From NCBI RefSeq assembly GCF_000599885.1, contig NZ_JFGT01000005.1, forward strand, positions 62,001-126,000: DNA of 64,000 bases, in the 5' to 3' direction. The DNA is from Pantoea sp. IMH (GTDB lineage Bacteria > Pseudomonadota > Gammaproteobacteria > Enterobacterales > Enterobacteriaceae). Positions 54,364 to 62,866 of the stretch are shown piece after piece. The notes beneath the pieces are model-generated. The model made no database searches, was not told where the DNA came from, and was given only the letters and a program-made list of their open reading frames with translations. The position numbers and the translations under genes were made by a program. Every line of letters begins with the position of its first letter. The stretch's first letter is position 1.

Positions 54364-54378
54364 CAGACCACTCCTCTA
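54364..54378 (-). promoter_or_regulatory. Operator-like 15-mer, TetR gene copy
   Basis: CAGACCACTCCTCTA differs at three of fifteen positions from TAGACCAGTCGTCTA at 55519. It lies 20 bases upstream of the TetR gene start, as an autorepression site would. Confidence 0.45.
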
Positions 54379-54560
54379 TATCCGAAAGGAAGAAAGCCGT
54401 TCCCCATCTATACCTTCTGATCCCGGTTATTAAACCGGTGAATCTGGTGCGCTGGCGCTAATTTCAGGGGGCCGGCATTAGCTACAGAGCCTCTACGGGA
54501 ACGCATGATAGAACGTCCCGGGATTCTGCAAATCGGCCTGACGTATAAAGCGGTGGGACA

Positions 54561-54589
54561 GGGGAGAAGAGTAATAAAATCCTCTCCCC
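54561..54589. terminator. Hairpin after the DJ-1-family gene
   Basis: GGGGAGA (54561-54567) pairs with TCTCCCC (54583-54589) across a long AT-rich loop. It follows the minus-strand gene by about ten bases, with no good T run. Confidence 0.4.
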
Positions 54590-54599
54590 GTAATCACTC

Positions 54600-55283
54600 T
54601 TACTCAGCCAGCTGCTTCAGTAGCTGTACCGCTGTCGCGGCTGAGGAGGTGGGGTTTTGTCCGGTGATCAGCAGGCCGTCGCTGACCACATAGGAACTCC
54701 AGTCCGCCCCTTTAGAGTAAATTCCGCCTCTGGCAATCAGTTCATCTTCCACCAGGAAAGGAACAACCTGCGTCAGGCCGACCGCGTCTTCCTCGGTATT
54801 GGTAAAGCCGGTCACTTTTCTGCCTTCAACCAGCGGCTTGCCTGCGGGAGTTTTGACGTGGCGCAGTACGCCTGGGGCATGGCAGACCAGCGCAACGTGC
54901 TTATTTGCCGCCAGGAAGGCCTCAATCAGCGCCACCGAATGTTTATCTTCCGCCAGATCCCACAGCGGACCGTGGCCGCCCGGATAGAAAACAGCATCGT
55001 AATCCGCCGGAGAAACGCTCTCCAGGCGTACCGTTGACGCAAGCTGAGCCAGGGCACCAGCATCGGCTTCAAAGCGGTGCGTCTGATCGGTCTGGAAATC
55101 GGGTTCGTTACTTTTTGGATCTAACGGCGGGTTGCCACCTTTCGGCGAGGCCAGGGTGATCTCCGCACCCGCATCCTTAAAGGCATAGTAGGGTGCTGCC
55201 AGCTCTTCCAGCCAGAAGCCGGTTTTGCGGCCCGTGTTGCCCAGTTGATCATGTGAGGTCAGTACCATCAAAATTTTCATCAT
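54600..55283 (-). CDS. DJ-1/PfpI-family protein (HchA/Hsp31-like)
   Basis: A 227-residue class I glutamine-amidotransferase-like protein. The nucleophile Cys134 lies in ALVCHAPGVL, and YPGGHGPLWDL (about 100-110) provides the Glu/Gly region of the family; the N-terminus KILMVLTSHDQLGNTGRKTG is typical of the glyoxalase III/protein deglycase branch. A role in methylglyoxal or electrophile detoxification is likely. Two copies of a TetR operator-like 15-mer lie upstream. Confidence 0.85.
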   Translation of the reverse strand: MMKILMVLTSHDQLGNTGRKTGFWLEELAAPYYAFKDAGAEITLASPKGGNPPLDPKSNEPDFQTDQTHRFEADAGALAQLASTVRLESVSPADYDAVFYPGGHGPLWDLAEDKHSVALIEAFLAANKHVALVCHAPGVLRHVKTPAGKPLVEGRKVTGFTNTEEDAVGLTQVVPFLVEDELIARGGIYSKGADWSSYVVSDGLLITGQNPTSSAATAVQLLKQLAE

Positions 55284-55316
55284 CTCTCTCCCGCAACAGG
55301 GCTAACGTAAGTTAAT

Positions 55317-55331
55317 TAGACCGGTCGTATA
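55317..55331 (-). promoter_or_regulatory. Operator-like 15-mer, DJ-1 gene proximal
   Basis: TAGACCGGTCGTATA, 34 bases upstream of the DJ-1-family start, shares 13 of 15 bases with TAGACCAGTCGTCTA at 55519. It contains ACCGGT, a local palindrome. Confidence 0.55.
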
Positions 55332-55518
55332 GTTATCTGGCGAATAAAAAGTTCAGAGGCACCTAACGTGCACAGCCTGAACTTTATTGAGTAAAACAAT
55401 CACATCTGTCCGCAAAACCAGCCTGACTGAACTCTGCGGCTAAGCGTGTGGCGATACCGTTCTGAATGCTCAGCGCCTTAAGGCTTACCCGTGGCGATAG
55501 CATAAAACTAGCATCGAA

Positions 55519-55533
55519 TAGACCAGTCGTCTA
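55519..55533 (-). promoter_or_regulatory. Operator-like 15-mer, DJ-1 gene distal
   Basis: TAGACCAGTCGTCTA, about 235 bases upstream of the DJ-1-family gene. It has partial dyad symmetry (TAGAC...GTCTA) and matches the TetR-gene copy at 54364. Confidence 0.55.
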
Positions 55534-55624
55534 ATGATTTTTTCAGGATCTTTCGGTTGGTTTTTCTGAAGATGACCTCGCTGAAGATCAGCAGTCAGCG
55601 CGCGACAGGCTTTTACGCATAAAA

Positions 55625-55648
55625 AAGCCCGCGACAGGGCGCGGGCTT
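55625..55648 (-). terminator. Rho-independent terminator of proP
   Basis: AAGCCCGCG (55625-55633) pairs with CGCGGGCTT (55640-55648), loop of six. On the minus strand it ends in a T tract. It is 16 bases from the proP stop. Confidence 0.9.
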
Positions 55649-55663
55649 CTGGCATCAAATTAC

Positions 55664-57169
55664 CTATTCATTAATGCGCGGATGCTGATTGATCAGGTGC
55701 TTACGCTTCTCTTCCAGCTCGGCGATCTGTTCACTGATATCGTCGATTTTGCTCTCGATATTATCGTGATGCTCCTGTAACAGCTCTTTTGCTTCAGCCA
55801 TATCAGATGCGGCGGGCGTTGCGCCACGCAGCGGCATATTCGCCGTTTCTTTCATCATGATACCGGTTATCAGACCGACGACGGCAACAATCATCAGATA
55901 ATAGGCCGGCATATAGAGGTTTGAGGTAGTTTCAACCAGCCATGCGGCCAGCGTCGGCGTCAGACCGGCAACCAGGATAGAGATATTAAAGGCGCTGGCC
56001 AGCGCGCTGTAGCGGATATGCGTCGGGAACATCGCCGGCAGCGAAGAGGCCATCACGCCGGTAAAGCAGTTAAGAATAACCGCCAGCATCAACAGGCCGC
56101 CAAAGATCAGCCCGGTCACGTCACTGTTGATCAGCATAAAGCATGGGATCGCCAGCAGCAGCAGGGCAATGCTACCGATAATAACGAAGGGGCGACGGCC
56201 AAATTTGTCGCTCATCAGGCCCATAACCGGCTGAACGAAAAGCATCCCGATCATGATAGCGATGATGATCAGAACACCGTGGTTTTCTGCATAGCCCAGG
56301 TTATGCGACAGGTAGCTCGGCATATAGGTCAGCAGCATGTAATAGGTAACGTTTGTCGACAGCACCAGGCCGATACAGGCCATCAGGCTTCGCCAGTGTT
56401 TAGTGGCGATTTCCTTGAAGGAAACCTTAGGCCCTTCCGCCAGGCCCTCCCGATCGCCCTGTTCCAGTTTATCCACATGCTGCTGGAACGCCGGGGTTTC
56501 TTCCAGCGCGTTACGCAGATAGATGCCGATCAGGCCGAGCGGCAGCGCAACAAAGAACGGAATACGCCAGCCCCATTCAAGGAATTTCGCTTCGCCAATC
56601 ACGGCGGAAATGAGCACGACCAGACCCGCACCCGTTACGAAGCCAATAATCGAGCCGAAGTCGAGCCAGCTGCCCATAAACCCGCGCTTGCGGTCAGGCG
56701 AATACTCGGCGACAAAAATTGAGGCGCCGGTGTATTCTCCGCCGACGGAGAATCCCTGAGCCATTTTACATAGCAGCAGCAGGATCGGTGCCCAGATACC
56801 AATAGAGGCATAGGACGGTATCAGGCCAATACAAAAGGTACTGACCGACATGATAATAATAGTAATAGAGAGGATTTTCTGGCGGCCATACTTATCGCCA
56901 AGACGACCAAAAAATAAACCGCCCAGGGGACGAATAAGGAAGGGCACCGAGAAAGTACCAAGTGCAGCAATCATCTGTACACCAGGATCGGCGCCCGGGA
57001 AAAATACCTGACCCAATGCATAGGCCACAAATCCATAAACCCCAAAGTCAAACCATTCCATGGCGTTGCCGAGCGACGCAGCGGTAATGGCTTTACGTAA
57101 CCGGGCATCATCAATGATCGTTACGTCTTTTAAGCCAATCGGCTTAACACGCTTCCTACGTAGCTTCAT
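55664..57169 (-). CDS. proP: Osmoprotectant proline/betaine:H+ symporter
   Basis: MFS osmosensor-transporter of 501 residues, the same length as ProP (500). AASLGNAMEWFDFGVYGFVAYA (about 30-51), GGLFFGRLGDKYGRQ and GFSVGGEYTGASIFVAEYSP are typical. The C-terminal cytoplasmic tail is a coiled coil (about 455-497, ESKIDDISEQIAELEEKRKH), used for osmotic tuning in E. coli ProP. It imports proline and glycine betaine under osmotic stress. The 700-bp gap upstream should hold its promoters. Confidence 0.95.
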   Translation of the reverse strand: MKLRRKRVKPIGLKDVTIIDDARLRKAITAASLGNAMEWFDFGVYGFVAYALGQVFFPGADPGVQMIAALGTFSVPFLIRPLGGLFFGRLGDKYGRQKILSITIIIMSVSTFCIGLIPSYASIGIWAPILLLLCKMAQGFSVGGEYTGASIFVAEYSPDRKRGFMGSWLDFGSIIGFVTGAGLVVLISAVIGEAKFLEWGWRIPFFVALPLGLIGIYLRNALEETPAFQQHVDKLEQGDREGLAEGPKVSFKEIATKHWRSLMACIGLVLSTNVTYYMLLTYMPSYLSHNLGYAENHGVLIIIAIMIGMLFVQPVMGLMSDKFGRRPFVIIGSIALLLLAIPCFMLINSDVTGLIFGGLLMLAVILNCFTGVMASSLPAMFPTHIRYSALASAFNISILVAGLTPTLAAWLVETTSNLYMPAYYLMIVAVVGLITGIMMKETANMPLRGATPAASDMAEAKELLQEHHDNIESKIDDISEQIAELEEKRKHLINQHPRINE

Positions 57170-57896
57170 ATAAACACCCTGTAATTATCTGTTTACCCAA
57201 TAAAATTTTGTGCCTGCACCGGTTATACAGAATTCTGCGAGCCGGCTGGTGGAACAAATTGTGTATGGCCTGTCGTCCATAAGACAGTGAGTTGTCGCGG
57301 GTATTCGCTCCCGTCAATGCACATCTGTCGTCTCTCAGTATATCGTTTCTTCGGCATGTAACATAATTTCTGCCGCTCGCGAAAACGGGCCAGCGTTTTT
57401 TTTAGTAAGCGGTGCGGAGATTAACTGATAAAATTTTGCACAAAAAAAACCCTGAAAAAAGATGGGGGATTTTGGGCGTGCGATTAAGTGATGACGTTGT
57501 TCATTGATTTCAGCTTCCCTTTTTTATTGTGACAATAGTCCTTGCCTGATCTGTTATGTCACATTTTTGAGACCGCTAAATTAATAAATAACGCTTTTTC
57601 ACTGTTTAATTGATGAGGGTGAATAAGGGGAACAGGCGAAATCGTTTATTTGCTGATTTCTGCAATAAAAGGACACAGAAATTCACTTCTGCAAATAAAA
57701 TCTGCGACTGGCCGTAATGCATTCTTCTTCATTGATTATAAGGTTTGACCTGTCTCTCGCGTTATAACCGCCGTAGTGAGGAGGTGGTTAAGCGCGACTG
57801 ACGTTTTAACATCAGATCATTTCGTGACGCTGTTAAGCAACAGCCAGGACAGCAGGTGTCCAGCGCCGGAAAAGGAGATGCTCAGCGATCGTGCTG
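57170..57896. other. Long regulatory region upstream of proP
   Basis: About 730 bases with no supported gene, AT-rich in the middle. It has separate CRP-like half sites TTGTGACAA (about 57527-57535) and ATGTCACATTT (about 57557-57567), but no full CRP site. In E. coli proP has CRP- and Fis/sigmaS-controlled promoters. Confidence 0.4.
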
Positions 57897-59471
57897 CTAC
57901 CTCAGCCGGGTTCTGCCGCGCTCCTGTAGCCAGGTCTGCAGCGCTGCGCTGCTCATGGGGCGGGCATACAGATAGCCCTGGATAAAGACCACGTCGCGGG
58001 CCTGAAGCCACGCCATCTGCTCAGGCGTTTCAACGCCCTCCGCAACGACCGAGAGTTTAAGCTTATGGCTCAGACTGATAATGGCGTCGAGCACGGGGGC
58101 CTCTCGCGCAAATGACTCAATGGCGTTCACAAATCCACGATCGATCTTCAGGTAATCAAGCGGAAAGGTCTGCAGTAAGGAGAGGGCGCAATGACCGGTG
58201 CCAAAATCATCTATTGCCACAAACATGCCTTCACTTCGCAGGCGTGACAGCTTCTGGCTCACGGCCTCGCCATCTTTAATCAGACTCCGCTCCGTCAGCT
58301 CCAGAGTGATCCTTGGCTGGGGAAGGGTGATTTGTGCCGCAAAATCGCGCATGTCCTGCTCAAATTCAGGGTGCTGTAAATGCTCTGCGGCCAGATTAAT
58401 GGCCAGATGAAAGCCCGGCGGCACCTTCCAGCTTTTGGTATCTTCAACAATTAATTGCAGAAGGTGCCGGGTAAGCGGCACGATCTTACCTTCATTCTCG
58501 GCGGCAGTGATAAAGGCGTCGGGTTTTACCCAGGTGCCGTCCGGCAACTGCCAGCGCAGCAGTGATTCCACGCCGCTACAGACGCCGGTTACAAGGTTAT
58601 AAACCGGCTGATAGTGAACGGAGAATTCCCTTTTGCGGATGGCGCGGACGAGCCGGTCGCCCAGCGAGAGTTTTCGCTTCAGCCAGCTATGCGTCAGCGC
58701 CATCAGCAGCAGTGAGAGAATGATCGCCATAGGGACAAAAGTTAACAGCACCTGACGCCAGACCGTAATCGCCTCGCGGGATGAGGTAGTGATCCTGATC
58801 CCGACAGGATAGCGTTTCGACGCGATTTTCAGGGTGGAGGCGGCATCGGGCAGCGTCTGGCCTGGCTGCACAAGAGGACCCTTTACAATTTCATAGCCAT
58901 CGCCATATTTCAGCCCGATGCTGTAGCCGTGGCTCTCGCTCAGTGCTTCCATAAAATCAAGCAGATACTGACCGTCGACGAGGGCATAACTGCTGAAGCT
59001 GGGCGAGGGAGATCGCATAAAAAGGATGGCTGGCCTGTCCCTTACGCCATACGTGGCCGCAAGGGAGATCGCCCATGATGTTGCCTCATGGCTGGGAACA
59101 GGACGCTGGATCATGGTCGCCAGATCGCCGGTTTTACCACCGTAAGCTGAGGAGCAGCTCACCCGATCATTATGCATCAGGCCAACAGAACGAAAGTAGG
59201 GGTAAAGCGAAGCATACTCCTGAAGTTCACCGCTGATATCAGCACAAGGCCGGTTGGCATATTGCTGAAGGTGGTCTGCCATTTTCCAGGCCTGATCGCT
59301 GATCGTTTCCGCCTGCTTTAGCAGCATCGTGGCCGCCGCCGTTTGCTGGCGCCTGACCTCTTTTCTGGCCTCAATAAAAGTAAATAACAGACAAAGCAGC
59401 AGCGGCAGCATGCCGGCCAGCACCAGCAGTAAACCCCGACGCTTCTGCTCTTTTTTAAAATAAGTATCCAT
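57897..59471 (-). CDS. CSS-motif EAL-domain cyclic-di-GMP phosphodiesterase
   Basis: Membrane-bound phosphodiesterase of about 524 residues from the ATG at 59469-59471 (GGGA upstream); the frame is open 18 codons farther. Two membrane segments (about 12-32 and 236-260) enclose a periplasmic CSS domain with the Cys of NRPCADI and the CSS of VSCSSAY, whose redox state controls such enzymes. The cytoplasmic EAL domain (about 275-515) has ESLLRW, LELTERS, DDFGTG, KIDRGFV and EGVET, so catalytic residues are intact. It should hydrolyse c-di-GMP and favour motility over biofilm. Confidence 0.88.
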   Translation of the reverse strand: MDTYFKKEQKRRGLLLVLAGMLPLLLCLLFTFIEARKEVRRQQTAAATMLLKQAETISDQAWKMADHLQQYANRPCADISGELQEYASLYPYFRSVGLMHNDRVSCSSAYGGKTGDLATMIQRPVPSHEATSWAISLAATYGVRDRPAILFMRSPSPSFSSYALVDGQYLLDFMEALSESHGYSIGLKYGDGYEIVKGPLVQPGQTLPDAASTLKIASKRYPVGIRITTSSREAITVWRQVLLTFVPMAIILSLLLMALTHSWLKRKLSLGDRLVRAIRKREFSVHYQPVYNLVTGVCSGVESLLRWQLPDGTWVKPDAFITAAENEGKIVPLTRHLLQLIVEDTKSWKVPPGFHLAINLAAEHLQHPEFEQDMRDFAAQITLPQPRITLELTERSLIKDGEAVSQKLSRLRSEGMFVAIDDFGTGHCALSLLQTFPLDYLKIDRGFVNAIESFAREAPVLDAIISLSHKLKLSVVAEGVETPEQMAWLQARDVVFIQGYLYARPMSSAALQTWLQERGRTRLR

Positions 59472-59683
59472 GCGTGGTCCCGCATTACCTGCACGTTGCA
59501 ACGGCTTGTGCTGATAAAATAGCATGAGCTTAGCGGCGGTTTAACATTAATTCTATCGGTGCCAGAAAGTGTTGTGCTGGCGAAAGTTTATTGCCGCTGT
59601 GGGAGAAAAAACAGGGGAAAACCGCACCATGTAAAGGTGCGGTAAAAGGCGGTAAAGGCAGTACTTTGTGCCGGAAAGCGGCG

Positions 59684-60868
59684 TTACTCCTGGAAGAAAA
59701 TTTGCGTCAGCGCCCGCTCAACGCCGCGTAATTCCGCCAGCCCTTTGAGGCGTCCGATGGCGGAATAGCCGGGGTTGGTTTTTTTATGCAGATCGTCCAG
59801 TATCTGATGACCGTGATCGGGGCGTAGCGGGATAGCCCGGCGGCTGCCCGCTTTGCGGCGGCGCTGCTCTTCCGTCAGTAAGGCTTTTATTACGCCGACC
59901 ATATCAACATCGCCCTCCAAGTGAGCCGCCTCATGAAAACTTTTGGGTTCCGCTTCCCGCCGCGTTGAGCGCAGATGGGCAAAGTGAATACGGTCCGCGA
60001 AAGCGGTCGCCATGCTAACCAGATCGTTCTCCGGGCGTACGCCATAGGAGCCGGTGCAGAAGGTAAAACCGTTATGGCGGCTGTCGACCGTTTCCTTCAG
60101 CCACTGCATATCTTCCTGGGTTGATACAATACGCGGCAGGCCGAGGATAGGGCGCGGCGGATCGTCCGGGTGAACCGCCAGTACCACGCCCGAGGCTTCG
60201 GCAACCGGAACAATCGCCTGAAGGAACTCAGCCATATGGGTGCGCAGGCGGGCTTTATCGATGCCCTCGTACTGGGAAAGCTGTGCCTGAAACTGCGCCA
60301 GCGTATAGCCTTCTTCAGCACCCGGCAGACCGGCAATGATATTACGCGTCAGGGTTTCAATGGCTTCCGGCGTCATGCTGGCAAAGTAGCGGGCGGCTTC
60401 CTGCTGCTCTTTGTCGTCATAGGTCTCTTCTGCGCCGGGGCGCTTCAGGATATGTAACTCAAAGGCGGCGAAGGCGATATGGTCAAAGCGCAGCGCTTTC
60501 CCGCCATCCGGCAGCGGCCAGGCCAGATCGGTGCGCGTCCAGTCCAGCACGGGCATAAAGTTATAGCAGACGGTATCCACGCCACAGGCGCCCAGATTGC
60601 GTAGAGACTGCTGATAGTTGGCGATGCGTGATCGGTAATCCCCACGCTGGGTTTTGATCGATTCATGCACCGGAATACTTTCCACTACCGACCACACCAG
60701 CCCTTTTTCCGCCAGCAGCGCCTGCCGGGCTTTAATCTCTTCCACCGGCCAGACTTCACCATTAGGGATATGGTGTAGTGCAGTAACAATGCCCGTGGCG
60801 CCTGCCTGGCGGGCATCATCAAGCGAAACCGGATCGTTTGGGCCATACCAGCGCCACGTATGCTCCAT
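59684..60868 (-). CDS. uxuA: D-mannonate dehydratase
   Basis: Cytosolic enzyme of 394 residues (the E. coli length) that turns D-mannonate into [19 protein letters not shown] at the start and [39 protein letters not shown] and [14 protein letters not shown] carry the metal-binding and catalytic residues. The ATG at 60868 is chosen over a 39-codon longer frame because it aligns with UxuA. KDG then goes to KdgK. The divergent GntR gene and two palindromes upstream point to hexuronate control. Confidence 0.95.
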   Translation of the reverse strand: MEHTWRWYGPNDPVSLDDARQAGATGIVTALHHIPNGEVWPVEEIKARQALLAEKGLVWSVVESIPVHESIKTQRGDYRSRIANYQQSLRNLGACGVDTVCYNFMPVLDWTRTDLAWPLPDGGKALRFDHIAFAAFELHILKRPGAEETYDDKEQQEAARYFASMTPEAIETLTRNIIAGLPGAEEGYTLAQFQAQLSQYEGIDKARLRTHMAEFLQAIVPVAEASGVVLAVHPDDPPRPILGLPRIVSTQEDMQWLKETVDSRHNGFTFCTGSYGVRPENDLVSMATAFADRIHFAHLRSTRREAEPKSFHEAAHLEGDVDMVGVIKALLTEEQRRRKAGSRRAIPLRPDHGHQILDDLHKKTNPGYSAIGRLKGLAELRGVERALTQIFFQE

Positions 60869-60883
60869 AGCAGACTCCTTCAG

Positions 60884-60897
60884 ATAAACGCGTTTAT
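60884..60897. promoter_or_regulatory. Perfect 14-bp palindrome upstream of uxuA
   Basis: ATAAACGCGTTTAT is perfectly symmetrical and begins 16 bases upstream of the uxuA start. It directly abuts the larger palindrome at 60898-60926. Confidence 0.55.
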
Positions 60898-60926
60898 TTG
60901 GCCCAGTGGTCAGGCCACTGGACCAA
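60898..60926. promoter_or_regulatory. 29-bp interrupted palindrome, likely GntR operator
   Basis: TTGG-C-CCAGTGG-TCAGG-CCACTGG-A-CCAA is symmetrical at 22 of 24 arm positions. GntR/FadR-family repressors bind TTGGT...ACCAA-like sites, and the adjacent gene is of this family. It lies in the uxuA promoter, about 125 bases from the regulator start. Confidence 0.6.
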
Positions 60927-61050
60927 GCATAATTCACAATGGGGCGGAAGTATCGTGACTGGGATCGCAGGTTGCGCGCTGGCACCCAGGCAAAATTCTG
61001 GCGGTGCTGTGCTAAGCTGCCGGACAGAATTGATGGCAGGAGCAGTGAAG

Positions 61051-61737
61051 ATGGCGTTACCCACGCTTAAACCCGAACGGCTTTACCGCCAGATTTCCGC
61101 GCTGCTGATCGACTGCATCCGTAAAAAGCAGTTCCTGCCGGGCGAAATGCTACCGCCAGAGCGCGAGCTGGCAAAGCAGCTGGGCGTCAGCCGCTCATCC
61201 GTGCGTGAGGCGCTGATCGCGCTCGAAATTACCGGCTGGGTGGAAATCCGCACCGGCAACGGCGTGAGTGTGATGGATCCGCTGCCCGGCACGGATGCGC
61301 CGGTCACGGAAGAGGCGTTCAGCCTGAAAGCGTTGATTAACGCCAGGCTGCACTATGAAGGGATGACCGCCGAACTGGCTGCGCGCAACGGCACAGACGA
61401 TCAGCGCGCCGAACTCCAGGAAATCGCCGACGATCTGGTACAGCTTCAGCTCAATGACGAGAAATTTTTACAGGAAGATAAGCGCTTTCATCTGCTGATC
61501 GCCGTAATGACGGGCAATGAAGTGCTGGCTGAAATGATGGAATATCTCTGGAATAAGCGGAAAAATCCGCGATTTTTACGTCTGGAGCAACATTTTGCGG
61601 ACAAGGATTTTGCCCGGGAGATGAACCAGGATCACGCCGACATTGCTCAGGCGATTATCGGACGCGATCCGGTGCAGGCGAGGCGGCATATGGAAACCCA
61701 CATCCGCCATGTTTATGACCGGTTATTTACCGAGTAA
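61051..61737 (+). CDS. GntR/FadR-family regulator, UxuR-like
   Basis: A 228-residue regulator from the ATG at 61051 (GGAG eight bases upstream). The winged helix is at about 5-70 ([49 protein letters not shown]), and the FCD domain follows (about 85-220) with metal-ligand His in [15 protein letters not shown] and the C-terminal [15 protein letters not shown]. It is shorter than UxuR/ExuR (about 257). Divergence from uxuA makes it the likely repressor of mannonate use. It overlaps the convergent AI-2E gene by 11 bases. Confidence 0.82.
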   Translation: MALPTLKPERLYRQISALLIDCIRKKQFLPGEMLPPERELAKQLGVSRSSVREALIALEITGWVEIRTGNGVSVMDPLPGTDAPVTEEAFSLKALINARLHYEGMTAELAARNGTDDQRAELQEIADDLVQLQLNDEKFLQEDKRFHLLIAVMTGNEVLAEMMEYLWNKRKNPRFLRLEQHFADKDFAREMNQDHADIAQAIIGRDPVQARRHMETHIRHVYDRLFTE

Positions 61738-62803
61738 CGCCTTTATCCACCCGCTTCTCAATGCGCTTGATCTTCGGCCTGCCGGTGCCGAGCAGGATGG
61801 CCAGCTTGCTGCCGCCTGGTGTGGTTTCCATCAGGATCTTACAGACGCTGGTCAGCGGTACTGACAGCAGCATCCCTACCGGCCCCAGCAGCCACCCCCA
61901 GAAGATCAGTGAGAGGAAGACCACCAGCGTGGAAAGCCCCAGACCCCGGCCCATCACTCTGGGCTCCAGCATATTGCCGAATACCATATGGATAGCCGCA
62001 AAAAGGGCGCCCACCAGCGCGGCGTCATAAACGCTGTTAAGCAGCAGCGCCTGGATCAGCGGCGGAATGCCCGCGATGACCGGACCGATGTTGGGAATAA
62101 AATTCATCACAAACGCCACCACGCCCCACAATAGCGCGAACTTCACATCCAGCAGCAGCAGCGTCAGCCAGACGGAAACCCCGGTGATCAGGCTAATCAG
62201 CGTTTTCAGCGCCAGATAGTGCGTCACGCCTTTTAACGCTTTATGCAGACCGGCAATGCGGATTTTAGGGTTCACCAGCGCGAAACGCATTTTGTAAGGC
62301 AGATGATGAACTTCAAACAGCATAAAAATAACCGTCATCAGCAGCAGCAGCACGTTAGCCATTGCGCCGGAAAACTGACTGAGCACGATGCCCGCCATAT
62401 TCATGAGCGCGTTAGGATCGAAATGTTCCGCCATGCTTTCCGTAGAGAGATTCAGGTTAAATGTTGCGGCGAAGTGCTGCACTACTGCCAGCTTTTGCTC
62501 CATCTGGTCGCGTATTTGCGGATAAAGGCTGGTAAATTCATTGACCGATCCGGCGATCATCGCGACCAGCAGCCCGATGAAGACCAGTACCGCAAGCATC
62601 ACCAACGTTATTGCCAGGCCGCGTTTGATTTTGCGGCGCATCAGTATTGTGACCAGCGGGTTGAGGACTATTGCCAGAAAAATGGCCAGTAAAAACGGCA
62701 CCAGAATATCTGATGCCGCCTTAATCCCTGCCAGAATCACCACCAGCATGGCCATTTTTAACAACATATTCTGACCAATCTTTTCCTGCTGAGGTTCGCT
62801 CAT
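61727..62803 (-). CDS. AI-2E family transporter (TqsA paralogue)
   Basis: A 358-residue multi-span membrane protein clearly related to tqsA at 6448 ([38 protein letters not shown] identical or nearly so), but with longer and more charged ends (C-terminal [18 protein letters not shown]). Some members of the family export small molecules or act as Na+/H+ antiporters, so AI-2 export is not proven. It is convergent with the GntR gene. Confidence 0.85.
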   Translation of the reverse strand: MSEPQQEKIGQNMLLKMAMLVVILAGIKAASDILVPFLLAIFLAIVLNPLVTILMRRKIKRGLAITLVMLAVLVFIGLLVAMIAGSVNEFTSLYPQIRDQMEQKLAVVQHFAATFNLNLSTESMAEHFDPNALMNMAGIVLSQFSGAMANVLLLLMTVIFMLFEVHHLPYKMRFALVNPKIRIAGLHKALKGVTHYLALKTLISLITGVSVWLTLLLLDVKFALLWGVVAFVMNFIPNIGPVIAGIPPLIQALLLNSVYDAALVGALFAAIHMVFGNMLEPRVMGRGLGLSTLVVFLSLIFWGWLLGPVGMLLSVPLTSVCKILMETTPGGSKLAILLGTGRPKIKRIEKRVDKGVTR

Positions 62804-62866
62804 TCTCTCTCCAGTTTGAATGTTTGCCCTGCAAGTTTAGCGCTTCTGGAGAGGGTGTGGCGTTAT

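Larger units (their letters stand above)
55284..55663. other. Intergenic region with two operator-like sites
   Basis: About 380 bases between the DJ-1-family gene and proP tail. It holds the two 15-mers and the proP terminator; no gene is seen. Confidence 0.55.
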
